In this document: one piece after another, positions 9,978 to 18,240 of the stretch | Numbering within the stretch: the first letter of the stretch is position 1 | Layout: each line of letters begins with the position of its first letter | From: Pleionea litopenaei | GTDB lineage: Bacteria; Pseudomonadota; Gammaproteobacteria; Enterobacterales; Kangiellaceae | Length of the DNA: 64,000 nucleotides | Direction: 5' to 3' | Assembly (NCBI RefSeq): GCF_031198435.1 | Contig: NZ_CP133548.1 | Coordinates: forward strand, 1,304,501 to 1,368,500 | The notes under the pieces: generated by a model | The model's database searches: none | Seen by the model: only the letters and a program-made list of their open reading frames with translations | Told to the model about the DNA's origin: nothing | Program-made: the position numbers and the translations under genes

Positions 9978-10127
9978 AAATTAATCAGTCGACAGGGTTA
10001 TAAGCTTGCAAACGCAAGATTATACAATAATATTCAGTCGCATCTGAACTCAATATCTGAGAAATAAGGACTTATTATCTGGCCGTCGTCTGACCGCCGG
10101 ACTAAAGGGAAGCCTTTAAGGGGCTAA

Positions 10128-11135
10128 CTAGGTCCAAGACACCAATAATTGTTTAATTTGACTCGGTGTATAGCCGGTCCAACGTTTGACCGCTCGCCGA
10201 AAATTAGTCACGTCGGAATATTGCAAGTACTCTGCCACTTGCTCATTGCTATAGCCAGGTTGCTGCAACCAATGTAAGGCCTGATGTTTACGCACAGTGT
10301 CATGCAGTCCTTGAAAGGATAAACCATAGTCGCTCAATTTGCGCTTAACCGTTGCTTTACTCATTCCAAGTAAATCAGCAACTTGTTCTAGGTTGCTGAA
10401 GCGCTCATTCCGAATTAGCTGCATGATCAACTGCGGTGTCGTGGGTAATCCATCATCGCACTTTTGATACTCGCTGATCACTCGACGAGCGCGCCATGTA
10501 TTTCCTTCAGAGAACTTAAAGTTAAGCCATTTCTTTTCAAAAACAACACTAAACGCAGGCTGATTAAACTGCAAGCGAGTTCCGAGCCGCTGCTCATACT
10601 CCATCACATTTTTTGGGCGGGCGTGAGAAAAGTTAAACCAAGATTTAACCCAGTGCCCAGTCAAACGCTTGAGTGTATGTGCTAACAAATAGCTTTGAAA
10701 CTCTGCCATGAACTGAGAATGTGCACTTGGTATATCAAACATTGGAGAGTAATAAACTTCTACTCTTTGTGCTGTAATAAAGCTTTGAGCCAACATCAGA
10801 GGTGAATAACGAAAGCAGTGTGCATTTAAAATACGTAATGCTTGCCCCAAACGGTTCGAATTAGACAGTGCAGCCAAGAGATTGGCCTGCTCATACAACA
10901 AATGCTCGGCCAAAATAAATGCCGAGTCAGGCTCAGGCCGAAGTTGCGAGATGGTTTTAAACAGGCGCCGTTGTTGCTCAAAACTAATCGCTAATTGACT
11001 ATTGTGTAAATCAATAGGCTCTAGCCCCGTACCATGTAACAACCGACGTCTAGACAGACTAAATCGCTCACAAAAGGCGACCGAGGCCAATAAAGCTGGC
11101 GTTAAAGATTGACTTTTATGCCTCGAATTAAGCAA
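10128..11135 (-). CDS. AraC-family transcriptional regulator (OruR/ArgR-like N-terminal domain)
   Basis: 335 residues. N-terminal arabinose-binding-like domain of the PF12625 type (start SVAFCERFSLSRRRLL ... LHNSQLAISFEQQRRLFKTI). The C-terminal ~100 residues hold two helix-turn-helix units: NLEQVADLLGMSKATVKRKLSDYGL and the conserved AraC end YSDVTNFRRAVKRWTGYTPSQIKQ. It overlaps the end of the upstream degenerate-GGDEF gene by 8 bp, so they form an operon. Position next to the divergent TonB receptor/phytase pair makes it a plausible local regulator; that is inference. Confidence 0.85.
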   Translation of the reverse strand: MLNSRHKSQSLTPALLASVAFCERFSLSRRRLLHGTGLEPIDLHNSQLAISFEQQRRLFKTISQLRPEPDSAFILAEHLLYEQANLLAALSNSNRLGQALRILNAHCFRYSPLMLAQSFITAQRVEVYYSPMFDIPSAHSQFMAEFQSYLLAHTLKRLTGHWVKSWFNFSHARPKNVMEYEQRLGTRLQFNQPAFSVVFEKKWLNFKFSEGNTWRARRVISEYQKCDDGLPTTPQLIMQLIRNERFSNLEQVADLLGMSKATVKRKLSDYGLSFQGLHDTVRKHQALHWLQQPGYSNEQVAEYLQYSDVTNFRRAVKRWTGYTPSQIKQLLVSWT

Positions 11136-12036
11136 TGCGAAGCTCTCTCTGTGAAGCAGTCTTTAATCGCTCAAATCTTTCCGTGATGTTAAAAAATAAT
11201 GATTCAACCGTATCCGAATCAGAGCATTGCACAAGAACACAAGACACGGTTTGTTGCTTAACCGTCTGCTGTTGCTGTGACTTAAAGGATAAGTTAGCAA
11301 TAGCCGCTTCAATTTGTTGAAGTTGTGCCTCTGCGTCTTCAATAGAAATGGATGGTAGGTATATAATAAATCGATCTCCAGCATAACGGCAAACCAAGTC
11401 ATTCAAACGGCTATTCATTAAAATCAGCTCTGCGATATTCCGTAAAAACCGATCACCATCAATGTAACCATTATGCTGATTGAACGTTCCGAAGTCGTTA
11501 AGATCAAGAGCCGCCAAACAAAAGTCACATTGCCTCTGCTCGAGCTGATGTTTAATAAAGTCATGCATATACACGCCTCTATACAAGCCTGTAATAGGAT
11601 CGATTGCAGAGTACTCTCTAACACCGTATTCGCGCTTACGTAACACTTCATTAATCGACATTTGCTCACGATGCCAGTGATACAGTCCATAAGAAAGTAA
11701 CAATAGACCGACAGGAGCTGGCAACGATTCAAACCAAGAAAGAAAATTACTCGATGACACGCGAACAAATTCGTCGCATAAATCAAACAAGGAGGATGTC
11801 AAGAAAGCGAGCAGACCTAGTACTAGGTAGTTAGTTACAGTGCCGGCTGGTCGAGAAACTAATATTGCAACCAGCCAACTTAGCGTCATCAAAAAAATCC
11901 CACCTTCGCCTAACACATCCAACCATTTGATTTCACTCATGGTTTTTAAAGTCCCGGCCTCAATAGCCACTAAAATGGATATGGATATAACGACGATCAC
12001 GAGTGATTTCAAAAAATAGCGAGAAAATGAAAACAT
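11128..12036 (-). CDS. Membrane protein with degenerate GGDEF domain
   Basis: 302 residues. Four hydrophobic segments (about 8-25, 45-61, 68-82, 107-117) precede a GGDEF-fold domain from ~144 (DPITGLYRGVYMHDF). The active-site motif reads AGDRF (219-223) instead of GGDEF: the first Gly is Ala, which some active cyclases tolerate, but the Glu needed for catalysis is Arg. The metal-site loop is also unusual (DLNDFGTFN). It is therefore probably a non-catalytic GTP- or protein-binding sensor rather than a diguanylate cyclase. It is first in an operon with the AraC regulator (8-bp overlap) and has a Pho-box-like sequence 85 bp upstream. Confidence 0.75.
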   Translation of the reverse strand: MFSFSRYFLKSLVIVVISISILVAIEAGTLKTMSEIKWLDVLGEGGIFLMTLSWLVAILVSRPAGTVTNYLVLGLLAFLTSSLFDLCDEFVRVSSSNFLSWFESLPAPVGLLLLSYGLYHWHREQMSINEVLRKREYGVREYSAIDPITGLYRGVYMHDFIKHQLEQRQCDFCLAALDLNDFGTFNQHNGYIDGDRFLRNIAELILMNSRLNDLVCRYAGDRFIIYLPSISIEDAEAQLQQIEAAIANLSFKSQQQQTVKQQTVSCVLVQCSDSDTVESLFFNITERFERLKTASQRELRIA

Positions 12037-12101
12037 GACTTATCTCGATGGTTGGTTGATGACACCTGCAATGATAAAAAATAGTGACTCATTTGCATCG
12101 G

Positions 12102-12125
12102 GTCATTTTGGCTCGCAGAAATGAC
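12102..12125. other. Inverted repeat in the divergent phytate-locus promoter region
   Basis: Arms GTCATTT (12102-12108) and AAATGAC (12119-12125) with a 10-base spacer overlap the minus-strand Pho-box-like site. The whole divergent spacer (12037-12359, 323 bp) otherwise holds only the two Pho-box-like sites and no gene. Confidence 0.35.
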
Positions 12126-12138
12126 AAAAACATGACCG
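12121..12138 (-). promoter_or_regulatory. Pho-box-like sequence before the GGDEF-AraC operon
   Basis: Read on the minus strand it is CGGTCAT-GTTT-TTGTCAT, two 7-base units with 11-base periodicity. It matches the E. coli PhoB consensus (CTGTCAT, 4 bases, CTGTCAY) at 12 of 14 unit positions. A CAAAAT -10-like hexamer follows 10-11 bases downstream, the normal placement for PhoB-activated promoters. The site is 85 bp upstream of the GGDEF start codon. Confidence 0.5.
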
Positions 12139-12256
12139 AGTGAGATAAATCATCATAACAATGGTCCTTAATATGGTTAAACCAACGGGTCTTTTCAGCT
12201 CATTCCTCTCTTCTGCCGTTCAGTTTCCTCTTAAATTCAATGTTAGATGACGCTCA

Positions 12257-12274
12257 CTGTCATAAAAGCGTCAC
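12257..12274 (+). promoter_or_regulatory. Pho-box-like sequence before the TonB receptor/phytase operon
   Basis: CTGTCAT-AAAA-GCGTCAC: first unit perfect, A-rich 4-base spacer as in the E. coli consensus, second unit 5 of 7. It lies 86 bp upstream of the receptor start. This predicts induction of phytate uptake/hydrolysis under phosphate starvation through PhoB. Confidence 0.62.
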
Positions 12275-12359
12275 TCTTTCACTCTACCTTTCAGCCAATA
12301 CAACATGCTGGTAGCTCATCATACTGGCTAAAAACTTAACGTCTTGGAGCTTTAACCCT

Positions 12360-14660
12360 ATGAAATATGCAACCATTCCATTCGCATTGGCTGCGGTCAG
12401 CGGATTTACCGGATCGATTCAAGCCGACACAACAAAGCCTGCTGATGAAGAAGTCAAAGTAGCAGAAGAGGTAGTGGTTTATGGTGAGATTGGATACCGC
12501 AACCGATCTAACGAGATCAATCAAACACTTGAGTATGATCAAGAGTACTTTCAACGCTTCGAACCTTTAACTGCTGGCGATGCACTAAAACGGATTCCCA
12601 GCGTCACCTTTTTGTCAGATGTCATTGAATCAGATGGTGCGCGTATGCGCGGCTTAAGCCCTGGGTACACCCAGATATTAATCAACGGAGAGCAAGTACC
12701 TGGCTCAGGATCCGACCGCTCCTTTTTTCTTGATCGAATACCCGCTGAACTGATTGAGCGTGTTGAAGTCGTGCGCGCCAACAGTGCCAACCGTTCTGGC
12801 GATGCTATCGCAGGAACTTTAAATATAGTCTTGCGAGACGGATTTAGTTTAGACGGTGGCTACATAAGAGCAGGCGGTCTCAAATTTAGCGATAATGAAA
12901 TGAAAGAAAGTATCTCTGCTATTTGGGGCGGTAAAGTGGGAAGCGGCCGCTTGATCGTTGGGTACAACCATCAAGGCCGCTACAATCCTAAACAAAAAAC
13001 CAGCTTACGCTACGGCGATTCTCCGGAAAATAATCCTAACTATCAAAATGACGACTTCGACAATCGCGAAACACAAAGCGATGTTCGAGATGGAACAGAT
13101 CGGTCCTTAAACATCAATTACAGTTTGGCTTTCGGAGAAAACTCATCCGTTGAGCTATACGGATTTTTTGTCAACACTGATAGAGAAGAAATTGAACGAT
13201 CATTCGAATACAATGACCCATCTAGTACTATTGGTTTAGCAGCAAGTGGAGGAAATTTAGAAACCGACAACGCTAATAATGCTGATATTGAGCAAAGAAA
13301 TTTTAGTGTCGGTACAAAACTGACCACACCCTGGCTAGGCGGTATAGCAAAATTTAAAGCTACCGTTGCAAAGTTTGATGAGTTTGTCTTCGAATGGGAA
13401 GATGAAATTGATACGTCTGAAGTCCCTTTTGTTTTTGAAGAAGAACGAACCATCGTCGATTTAGTTGATGATGAACACTCCCTTAGTTGGTCTCAAAGTT
13501 ACTCGACAACTACTGACCAGAAAATTGAATTTGGCCTTTTTGCCCAAGAAAAAGAGCGCTACTCAAACATTCTTGAATCGGAAGACGAGCGCGAAGTCTC
13601 CAATAATTGGGATCCTGAAATTCAATCTCCAAACAATTTGGCCTTGCACAATGCACCTTTTCAATCCGTGCCCAGCGCTCACAGCAACATAGAAGAAACT
13701 CGGGCCGATGCGTTTTTCTTAGTGAAGCAAAAGATGCTCTCGTTGTCTTGGGAGGTCGGTGTAAGATACGAATCAACCAAATTTTCAATCGAAGACCTAT
13801 CTTTAAGTAACGCTCCAACCATTAAACAGGACTACTCTTTTGCCCTTCCATCCGCTCATATTCAATATCAACTCGATGACAATGACCGATTGCATTTCTC
13901 TGTAGCCAAAAGTGTCCGTCGTCCTAACTTTGACTACCTAACACCTGCGTTAATTGAAAAAGAGTTTGGCGATAATGACTTGCAAGGGAATCCATTTTTA
14001 AAACCTGAAACTTCTGTAGGGCTTGATTTTGGAATTGAACATCGTATTGGACAAACCGGAGTCGTTGGACTCAATGTTTTCTACCGAAAAATAAACGACC
14101 TAATAGAATTAACCAATACTGGTATTGAAGGCTCTGAGGGACCAAGTACTTTTGTACTCAAACCTGAAAATCTTGGTGATGGAACGGTTAAAGGCGTTGA
14201 ACTCGATCTTTCAACGCCACTTTCTATTATCAACCTAGAAAATACCGGTGTGTTTCTAAATTACTCAGTGCTCGATAGCGAAGTTGATGATTTATTTGGA
14301 AAGCGAACATTCAATGATCAAGCCAAAAATGTATATAACCTTGGCTTTATTCAAGATCTACCCGATAGCAACACGTCATTTGGATTAACCTATCGAAAAC
14401 AAGGAAGCGCTTATGGTCGAATTATTGGTGAGGAAGTCACTACTTCTTATGGCGCAGACTTAGAGTTATTTATCGAAAAACGCTGGGATAATTTGACGTT
14501 AAGGTTGGTTGGTTCAAATTTATTAGATGCAGAAAAACGAGAAGCATTCAATAAGTTTGACACCATCGACGATCAGTTAACTAGAAACTTTGACGAATTC
14601 GAACTTGAACAAGAAAATGCGGGTTCTTTTTATCAGCTAATGCTTCGTTATGCATTCTAA
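12360..14660 (+). CDS. TonB-dependent outer-membrane receptor
   Basis: 766 residues. Signal peptide ends near residue 22 (SIQA). A TonB-box-like stretch (EEVVVYG, ~36-42) precedes the plug domain (~50-160; DALKRIPSVTFLSD, RGLSPGYTQILINGEQVP, IPAELIERVEVVRA, GDAIAGTLNIVLRDG), followed by a 22-strand-type barrel ending in an aromatic (LMLRYAF). It would import a substrate across the outer membrane using TonB energy. The phytase lipoprotein gene follows after 35 bp, so the likely ligand is phytate (inositol hexakisphosphate), a breakdown product, or its metal complex. This receptor-phytase pairing is known from marine gammaproteobacteria such as Shewanella. No cobalamin riboswitch is seen upstream. 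Confidence 0.9.
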   Translation: MKYATIPFALAAVSGFTGSIQADTTKPADEEVKVAEEVVVYGEIGYRNRSNEINQTLEYDQEYFQRFEPLTAGDALKRIPSVTFLSDVIESDGARMRGLSPGYTQILINGEQVPGSGSDRSFFLDRIPAELIERVEVVRANSANRSGDAIAGTLNIVLRDGFSLDGGYIRAGGLKFSDNEMKESISAIWGGKVGSGRLIVGYNHQGRYNPKQKTSLRYGDSPENNPNYQNDDFDNRETQSDVRDGTDRSLNINYSLAFGENSSVELYGFFVNTDREEIERSFEYNDPSSTIGLAASGGNLETDNANNADIEQRNFSVGTKLTTPWLGGIAKFKATVAKFDEFVFEWEDEIDTSEVPFVFEEERTIVDLVDDEHSLSWSQSYSTTTDQKIEFGLFAQEKERYSNILESEDEREVSNNWDPEIQSPNNLALHNAPFQSVPSAHSNIEETRADAFFLVKQKMLSLSWEVGVRYESTKFSIEDLSLSNAPTIKQDYSFALPSAHIQYQLDDNDRLHFSVAKSVRRPNFDYLTPALIEKEFGDNDLQGNPFLKPETSVGLDFGIEHRIGQTGVVGLNVFYRKINDLIELTNTGIEGSEGPSTFVLKPENLGDGTVKGVELDLSTPLSIINLENTGVFLNYSVLDSEVDDLFGKRTFNDQAKNVYNLGFIQDLPDSNTSFGLTYRKQGSAYGRIIGEEVTTSYGADLELFIEKRWDNLTLRLVGSNLLDAEKREAFNKFDTIDDQLTRNFDEFELEQENAGSFYQLMLRYAF

Positions 14661-14695
14661 GACAACTTACTAAATTTCAACTTAGGTTCAAATTA

Positions 14696-16645
14696 ATGAA
14701 AATCAGAATTTATACCATTATTGTCGTAACTTCATTAGCTTTAATGACTGCGTGTCAGAGCAAGAAAACGGATAAAGGGCCGCTTGTAGCGAACTTAAAT
14801 CGAGTAGAATTTAATGAGCTTTCCAGTCTTCCATTGAAGGCTACCGATGTATCTATACGACAACATTCCATCATTATCCAAATGAATCCATTATTAACAC
14901 TTCAAACTATCGATGAAGAAGGTATTGCCTTATATCAAGGGAAGCGACGCTTGGCTCATCTTCCCGGTCGATATGAAGAGATTAAAATTGGACAGAGTTC
15001 GGCTAACTCTAACCGACAATTTTTTGTCATTGCTCTGAATCAGGTCACTGGCTACTTAGACCTATTCCTTATCAAAGGTGAACAGCTGTCATTTCTTCGT
15101 AGTTATTCAAATTTAGTAAACCCAGAGCAGTTTTGTATTAACGTAAACAAAGATCACTACGTTTCGATCGTCGCCATCGATGATATTGGTATAGCAACTG
15201 AAGTAATTGCGTTCGATTTCACTTCTAATCAATCGATCAACAAAGAGTTACGCCGAATGGCGGTTTCTCCACAAGCAGAAGCCTGCGCTATCGACTCTAT
15301 CAATCAACTGCTGTACGTTGCAGAAGAAGACATAGGAGTATGGAAGTACTCCCTTAACGCCGAGTCTGATGGTAGTAAGACTCCAGTATTAATGAATAAG
15401 CCGCTTGGGTCAATTAACGCAAATATAGAAGCGCTTGCGGTTCGCGCCGATAGAAGTTTGCTTATTAGTTTAAGCAATGGAGAAATTTTACTTTCACACC
15501 ATCAGCATCAAATTTCAGCAAAAGAAGTGTTTGAGCAAAACATCGAAAAGCTATTTATTATAGATGATCAAGGGACCGAAATTATCAGCGCTCACCAAGA
15601 ACAAAATTCTCACTACTATTCAACATCATTCACTCATAAACAACAGAGTGACTCAATCGAGAGAAATTTGGTAAATCAAACAGAGAACATTCAAACAATC
15701 ATCAACATAGTCAGTAATAATGAAACCGATGAAGTCGGCAGCTCAGGCGATGCCGCCGATGACCCCGCGATTTGGATTAACCCAAACAACCTCTCTCAAA
15801 GTTTGATACTAGGTACGGATAAAAAATCAGGCTTAAATGTTTTCGATTTAAACGGCAAGTCTCGACAAAAACTTAAAGTCGGCCGGCTGAATAATGTTGA
15901 TGTATTTTCCTCAACAAATAGTCAAAACACACCGCCAAGACTTATCGCAGCCAGCAATCGTTCCAACAACAGTATCTCGTTCTTTACTGTAGATAAAAGA
16001 AACCAAGTTATATTTTTAAGTAACATACCCACTACCCTATCTGAAGTCTATGGGCTGTGCGTCGGTCAAAATGACCAGGACGCTTGGGTTTTCATCAATG
16101 ATAAAGACGGGCGCTATCAGCAATATCGAATCGATACATTTAAAGAAAAGGTGAACGCTCGATTAGTCAATGAGTTTGCATTGCCAAGCCAACCAGAAGG
16201 TTGTACTTTCGACCCAGAAACTTCTAGGCTGTATATGGGAGAAGAAAAGGCTGGAATTTGGGTGCTCAACGTTAACTCTAAAAGCCAATCACCAGAGAAG
16301 ATCATCGAAGCTGGGAATGGTCTAGTACCTGACGTAGAAGGGATGGAGATCTATCGAACGGAAAAAGAAAAACTACTAGTTGTTTCAAGTCAAGGAAACG
16401 ATAGCTATATGATCTATGACCTGAACCAGCAGCTTAGAACTCGTTTGAACTTTAAGATTATAATGAACATAGGAAAAGGAATCGATGGCGTTTCTGAGAC
16501 AGACGGACTTACGGTCACATCATCACCATTACCTGGTTACCCTGCCGGAATATTAATTGTTCAAGATGGAAGAAACAGGCTGCCAGAGCAAACTCAAAAC
16601 TTTAAAATTATAGATTGGCGCTCGATTCAAAAAGCACTCAATTAA
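14696..16645 (+). CDS. Two-domain beta-propeller phytase lipoprotein
   Basis: 649 residues. Lipobox LMTAC (Cys20) predicts a lipoprotein. The C-terminal half (~340-649) is a beta-propeller phytase: DAADDPAIWINP near 352, GLNVFDLNGK, GRLNNVDV, ASNRSNNSISFF, QPEGCTFDPETSRLYMGEEKAGIW, DVEGMEIY, SSQGNDSY and SETDGL match the calcium- and phosphate-binding loops of the family. Residues ~40-330 form a second, degenerate propeller half; its AEACAIDSINQLLYVAEEDIGVW mirrors QPEGCTFDPETSRLYMGEEKAGIW of the active half. Dual-domain phytases with an incomplete N-terminal domain are known and the extra domain is thought to help phytate binding. It would release phosphate from phytate at the cell surface. 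The gene is convergent with rimI. Confidence 0.9.
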   Translation: MKIRIYTIIVVTSLALMTACQSKKTDKGPLVANLNRVEFNELSSLPLKATDVSIRQHSIIIQMNPLLTLQTIDEEGIALYQGKRRLAHLPGRYEEIKIGQSSANSNRQFFVIALNQVTGYLDLFLIKGEQLSFLRSYSNLVNPEQFCINVNKDHYVSIVAIDDIGIATEVIAFDFTSNQSINKELRRMAVSPQAEACAIDSINQLLYVAEEDIGVWKYSLNAESDGSKTPVLMNKPLGSINANIEALAVRADRSLLISLSNGEILLSHHQHQISAKEVFEQNIEKLFIIDDQGTEIISAHQEQNSHYYSTSFTHKQQSDSIERNLVNQTENIQTIINIVSNNETDEVGSSGDAADDPAIWINPNNLSQSLILGTDKKSGLNVFDLNGKSRQKLKVGRLNNVDVFSSTNSQNTPPRLIAASNRSNNSISFFTVDKRNQVIFLSNIPTTLSEVYGLCVGQNDQDAWVFINDKDGRYQQYRIDTFKEKVNARLVNEFALPSQPEGCTFDPETSRLYMGEEKAGIWVLNVNSKSQSPEKIIEAGNGLVPDVEGMEIYRTEKEKLLVVSSQGNDSYMIYDLNQQLRTRLNFKIIMNIGKGIDGVSETDGLTVTSSPLPGYPAGILIVQDGRNRLPEQTQNFKIIDWRSIQKALN

Positions 16646-16678
16646 TCATATTTACGCAGGATGGTGAACCTACTCTAT

Positions 16679-17140
16679 TCAAGATGAGTGCATTAACTTA
16701 CTCATTAACCATCCTGCTTCTCGTTTCCCTTCCCCCGCCGAGTAATAATCTTTTCGCGTCGCAATGTGTTCAAACCCCATGGACGAATATAACGATTGTG
16801 CCACTTGATTCGATTCACGAACTTCTAACCAGAGTGTCGTCCATTGTTGTTGCTCGGCTAATTCGAACCACTTTTGAAGAACTTGCTTACCAAAGCCTCT
16901 TCCCTGTGCGCTAGGACGAATGCAAATGTTTAACAAATGACACTCATCTAAAATGGGTTGCAAAATCATATGACCAATCACTTCTTGTGGTTGGTTTAGA
17001 CAAACAACAAAAAATTGATACTGCTCAGCAAAACTGTCACTGAGCATGGTGGGTGTCCAAGGAATGGGATAAGCCGCTTGCTCGTTCTCTAATATTACCT
17101 GTAGATCACTTTTAACGGCTTTACGAAGAAACAGAGTCAT
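16679..17140 (-). CDS. rimI: Ribosomal protein S18-alanine N-acetyltransferase
   Basis: 153-residue GNAT protein that acetylates the N-terminal alanine of ribosomal protein S18. Acetyl-CoA motif A is at ~77-90 (RPSAQGRGFGKQVL), and the RimI-type segments LLNICIRP, WLEVRESNQVAQSLYSSMGF and RKDYY are present. The start lies 20 bp inside the end of the upstream holD-like gene; holD-rimI is a classic gammaproteobacterial pair, which supports both calls. Confidence 0.93.
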   Translation of the reverse strand: MTLFLRKAVKSDLQVILENEQAAYPIPWTPTMLSDSFAEQYQFFVVCLNQPQEVIGHMILQPILDECHLLNICIRPSAQGRGFGKQVLQKWFELAEQQQWTTLWLEVRESNQVAQSLYSSMGFEHIATRKDYYSAGEGKREAGWLMSKLMHSS

Positions 17141-18047
17141 CGTGCAATAAGTGACTTAATCGTAATAAATCTTGAACGACTTGTTTTTTCAAAATGGGTG
17201 ACTGGTATATTTCGTATGGATGATAAGTCACAATAAACGGAATACCCTCTGATGTTTGCCAGTTCTTTAATTGCCACTCACTCATACTGCGAGCTTCACC
17301 CGCAATTAGGTTCGCCGTATGTTCTCCGAGCACCAATATTGCTTTTGGTTTAATCTCGGTTAATACCCGCTCGGTTTGTTGAGTATTTTCACTAAGCGCC
17401 GTCGTTGCGAGTTGTGCATAGTTGATTCGATTTAACCACTGTGCCGAATAACTCTCGGTCAAAAGATAATGCAAGCCATGCAATAAATTACGAATGGTTT
17501 TAGACGGTTGTCCGCGCGACCAAAACGACTCCGAGGGCTGGCCCGGTTGATGTCGGCAAACAACTAGTAACTCCTCTTGAATCCAACGTTTATTCGACGG
17601 TAAAACTAAAAATCCGCGCTCCTGCCCTATTGGCTGTGTGCTTACGTTAACCGATGCAGAGGTTTGATTGTGAACCGGTGAAAGTTCTGGGCTCGTTTTC
17701 GACGAAAGATTTGTCTCAACTTTTGTCTCGACATTTGCATCTACATCGGTAGTCGCAGCATTCGTCTCAACGCGAGGCTCATTTGATGCGCTCGAACCAC
17801 TTAGCTCTGACGGAGGTCGAGTTTCATTCGGCTTTGCTTCTGACTCAAGCTTGGGCTTCGCAACCGGTTGGGAATGAGTGTTGACTTGTTGACTGTTATG
17901 TTGATTACCTTGTTGATTACCTTGAGCAGCTTCTTTAGCGCTGTCAGCGCCGTCGTCAAAAGACCAATCAGAAGAAGTCGAATCAGATGACGCCTCTCGA
18001 GTCACCCAAGAGGTAATTCCCATTGCATTTAAGTAGGCATCAGACAT
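17121..18047 (-). CDS. holD: Probable cryptic DNA polymerase III psi subunit with UDG-like domain
   Basis: About 308 residues. I place the start at 18047 because the protein then opens MSDAYLNAMGITSWV, matching the chi-binding N-terminus of E. coli HolD (LQQLGITQW). A GTG 108 bp upstream is possible but has no visible ribosome-binding site. Residues ~18-145 are a disordered Gln/Ser/Thr/Glu-rich linker. The C-terminal ~160 residues resemble the uracil-DNA-glycosylase fold (PKAILVLGEHTANLIAG; PFIVTYHPYEIYQSPILKKQVVQDLLRL), but the N-terminal catalytic motif of active family-4 enzymes is absent. Pseudomonad psi proteins were likewise overlooked because of divergence. The call rests on the N-terminus plus the rimI overlap. 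Alternative: an inactive glycosylase paralogue. Confidence 0.65.
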   Translation of the reverse strand: MSDAYLNAMGITSWVTREASSDSTSSDWSFDDGADSAKEAAQGNQQGNQHNSQQVNTHSQPVAKPKLESEAKPNETRPPSELSGSSASNEPRVETNAATTDVDANVETKVETNLSSKTSPELSPVHNQTSASVNVSTQPIGQERGFLVLPSNKRWIQEELLVVCRHQPGQPSESFWSRGQPSKTIRNLLHGLHYLLTESYSAQWLNRINYAQLATTALSENTQQTERVLTEIKPKAILVLGEHTANLIAGEARSMSEWQLKNWQTSEGIPFIVTYHPYEIYQSPILKKQVVQDLLRLSHLLHDDSVSS

Positions 18048-18192
18048 GAGTGGATTCTTTGGCTCGTGGATTAATAGGTTTCGAATAAAAACGTACACCT
18101 GCGTGCCATTGGGCTCAATGATGCAGAATGGCTCTTTCAAGGCGTTCGCGACCACAGACTGCTGTAGTTGCCGACTATGTTAACTGAAAAGA

Positions 18193-18220
18193 CCACTATC
18201 GCCAAGCAAGGCGATAGTGG
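18193..18220 (-). terminator. Rho-independent terminator of leuA
   Basis: Perfect 11-bp stem CCACTATCGCC / GGCGATAGTGG with a 6-nt loop, followed on the minus strand by TCTTTTCAGTT. It lies 20 bp past the leuA stop, so the gene end is intact and the short protein is not caused by a late frameshift. Confidence 0.85.
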
Positions 18221-18240
18221 CTGACGTTGTTATTGCGAGT

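Noticed and set aside
10103-10118. Terminator after the AraC gene
   Set aside because: TAAAGG/CCTTTA is a short AT-rich stem with no T-run; too weak to list.
12037-12359. Cobalamin riboswitch before the TonB receptor
   Set aside because: The spacer lacks the conserved B12-box type sequence; the neighbouring phytase gives a better explanation of the receptor.
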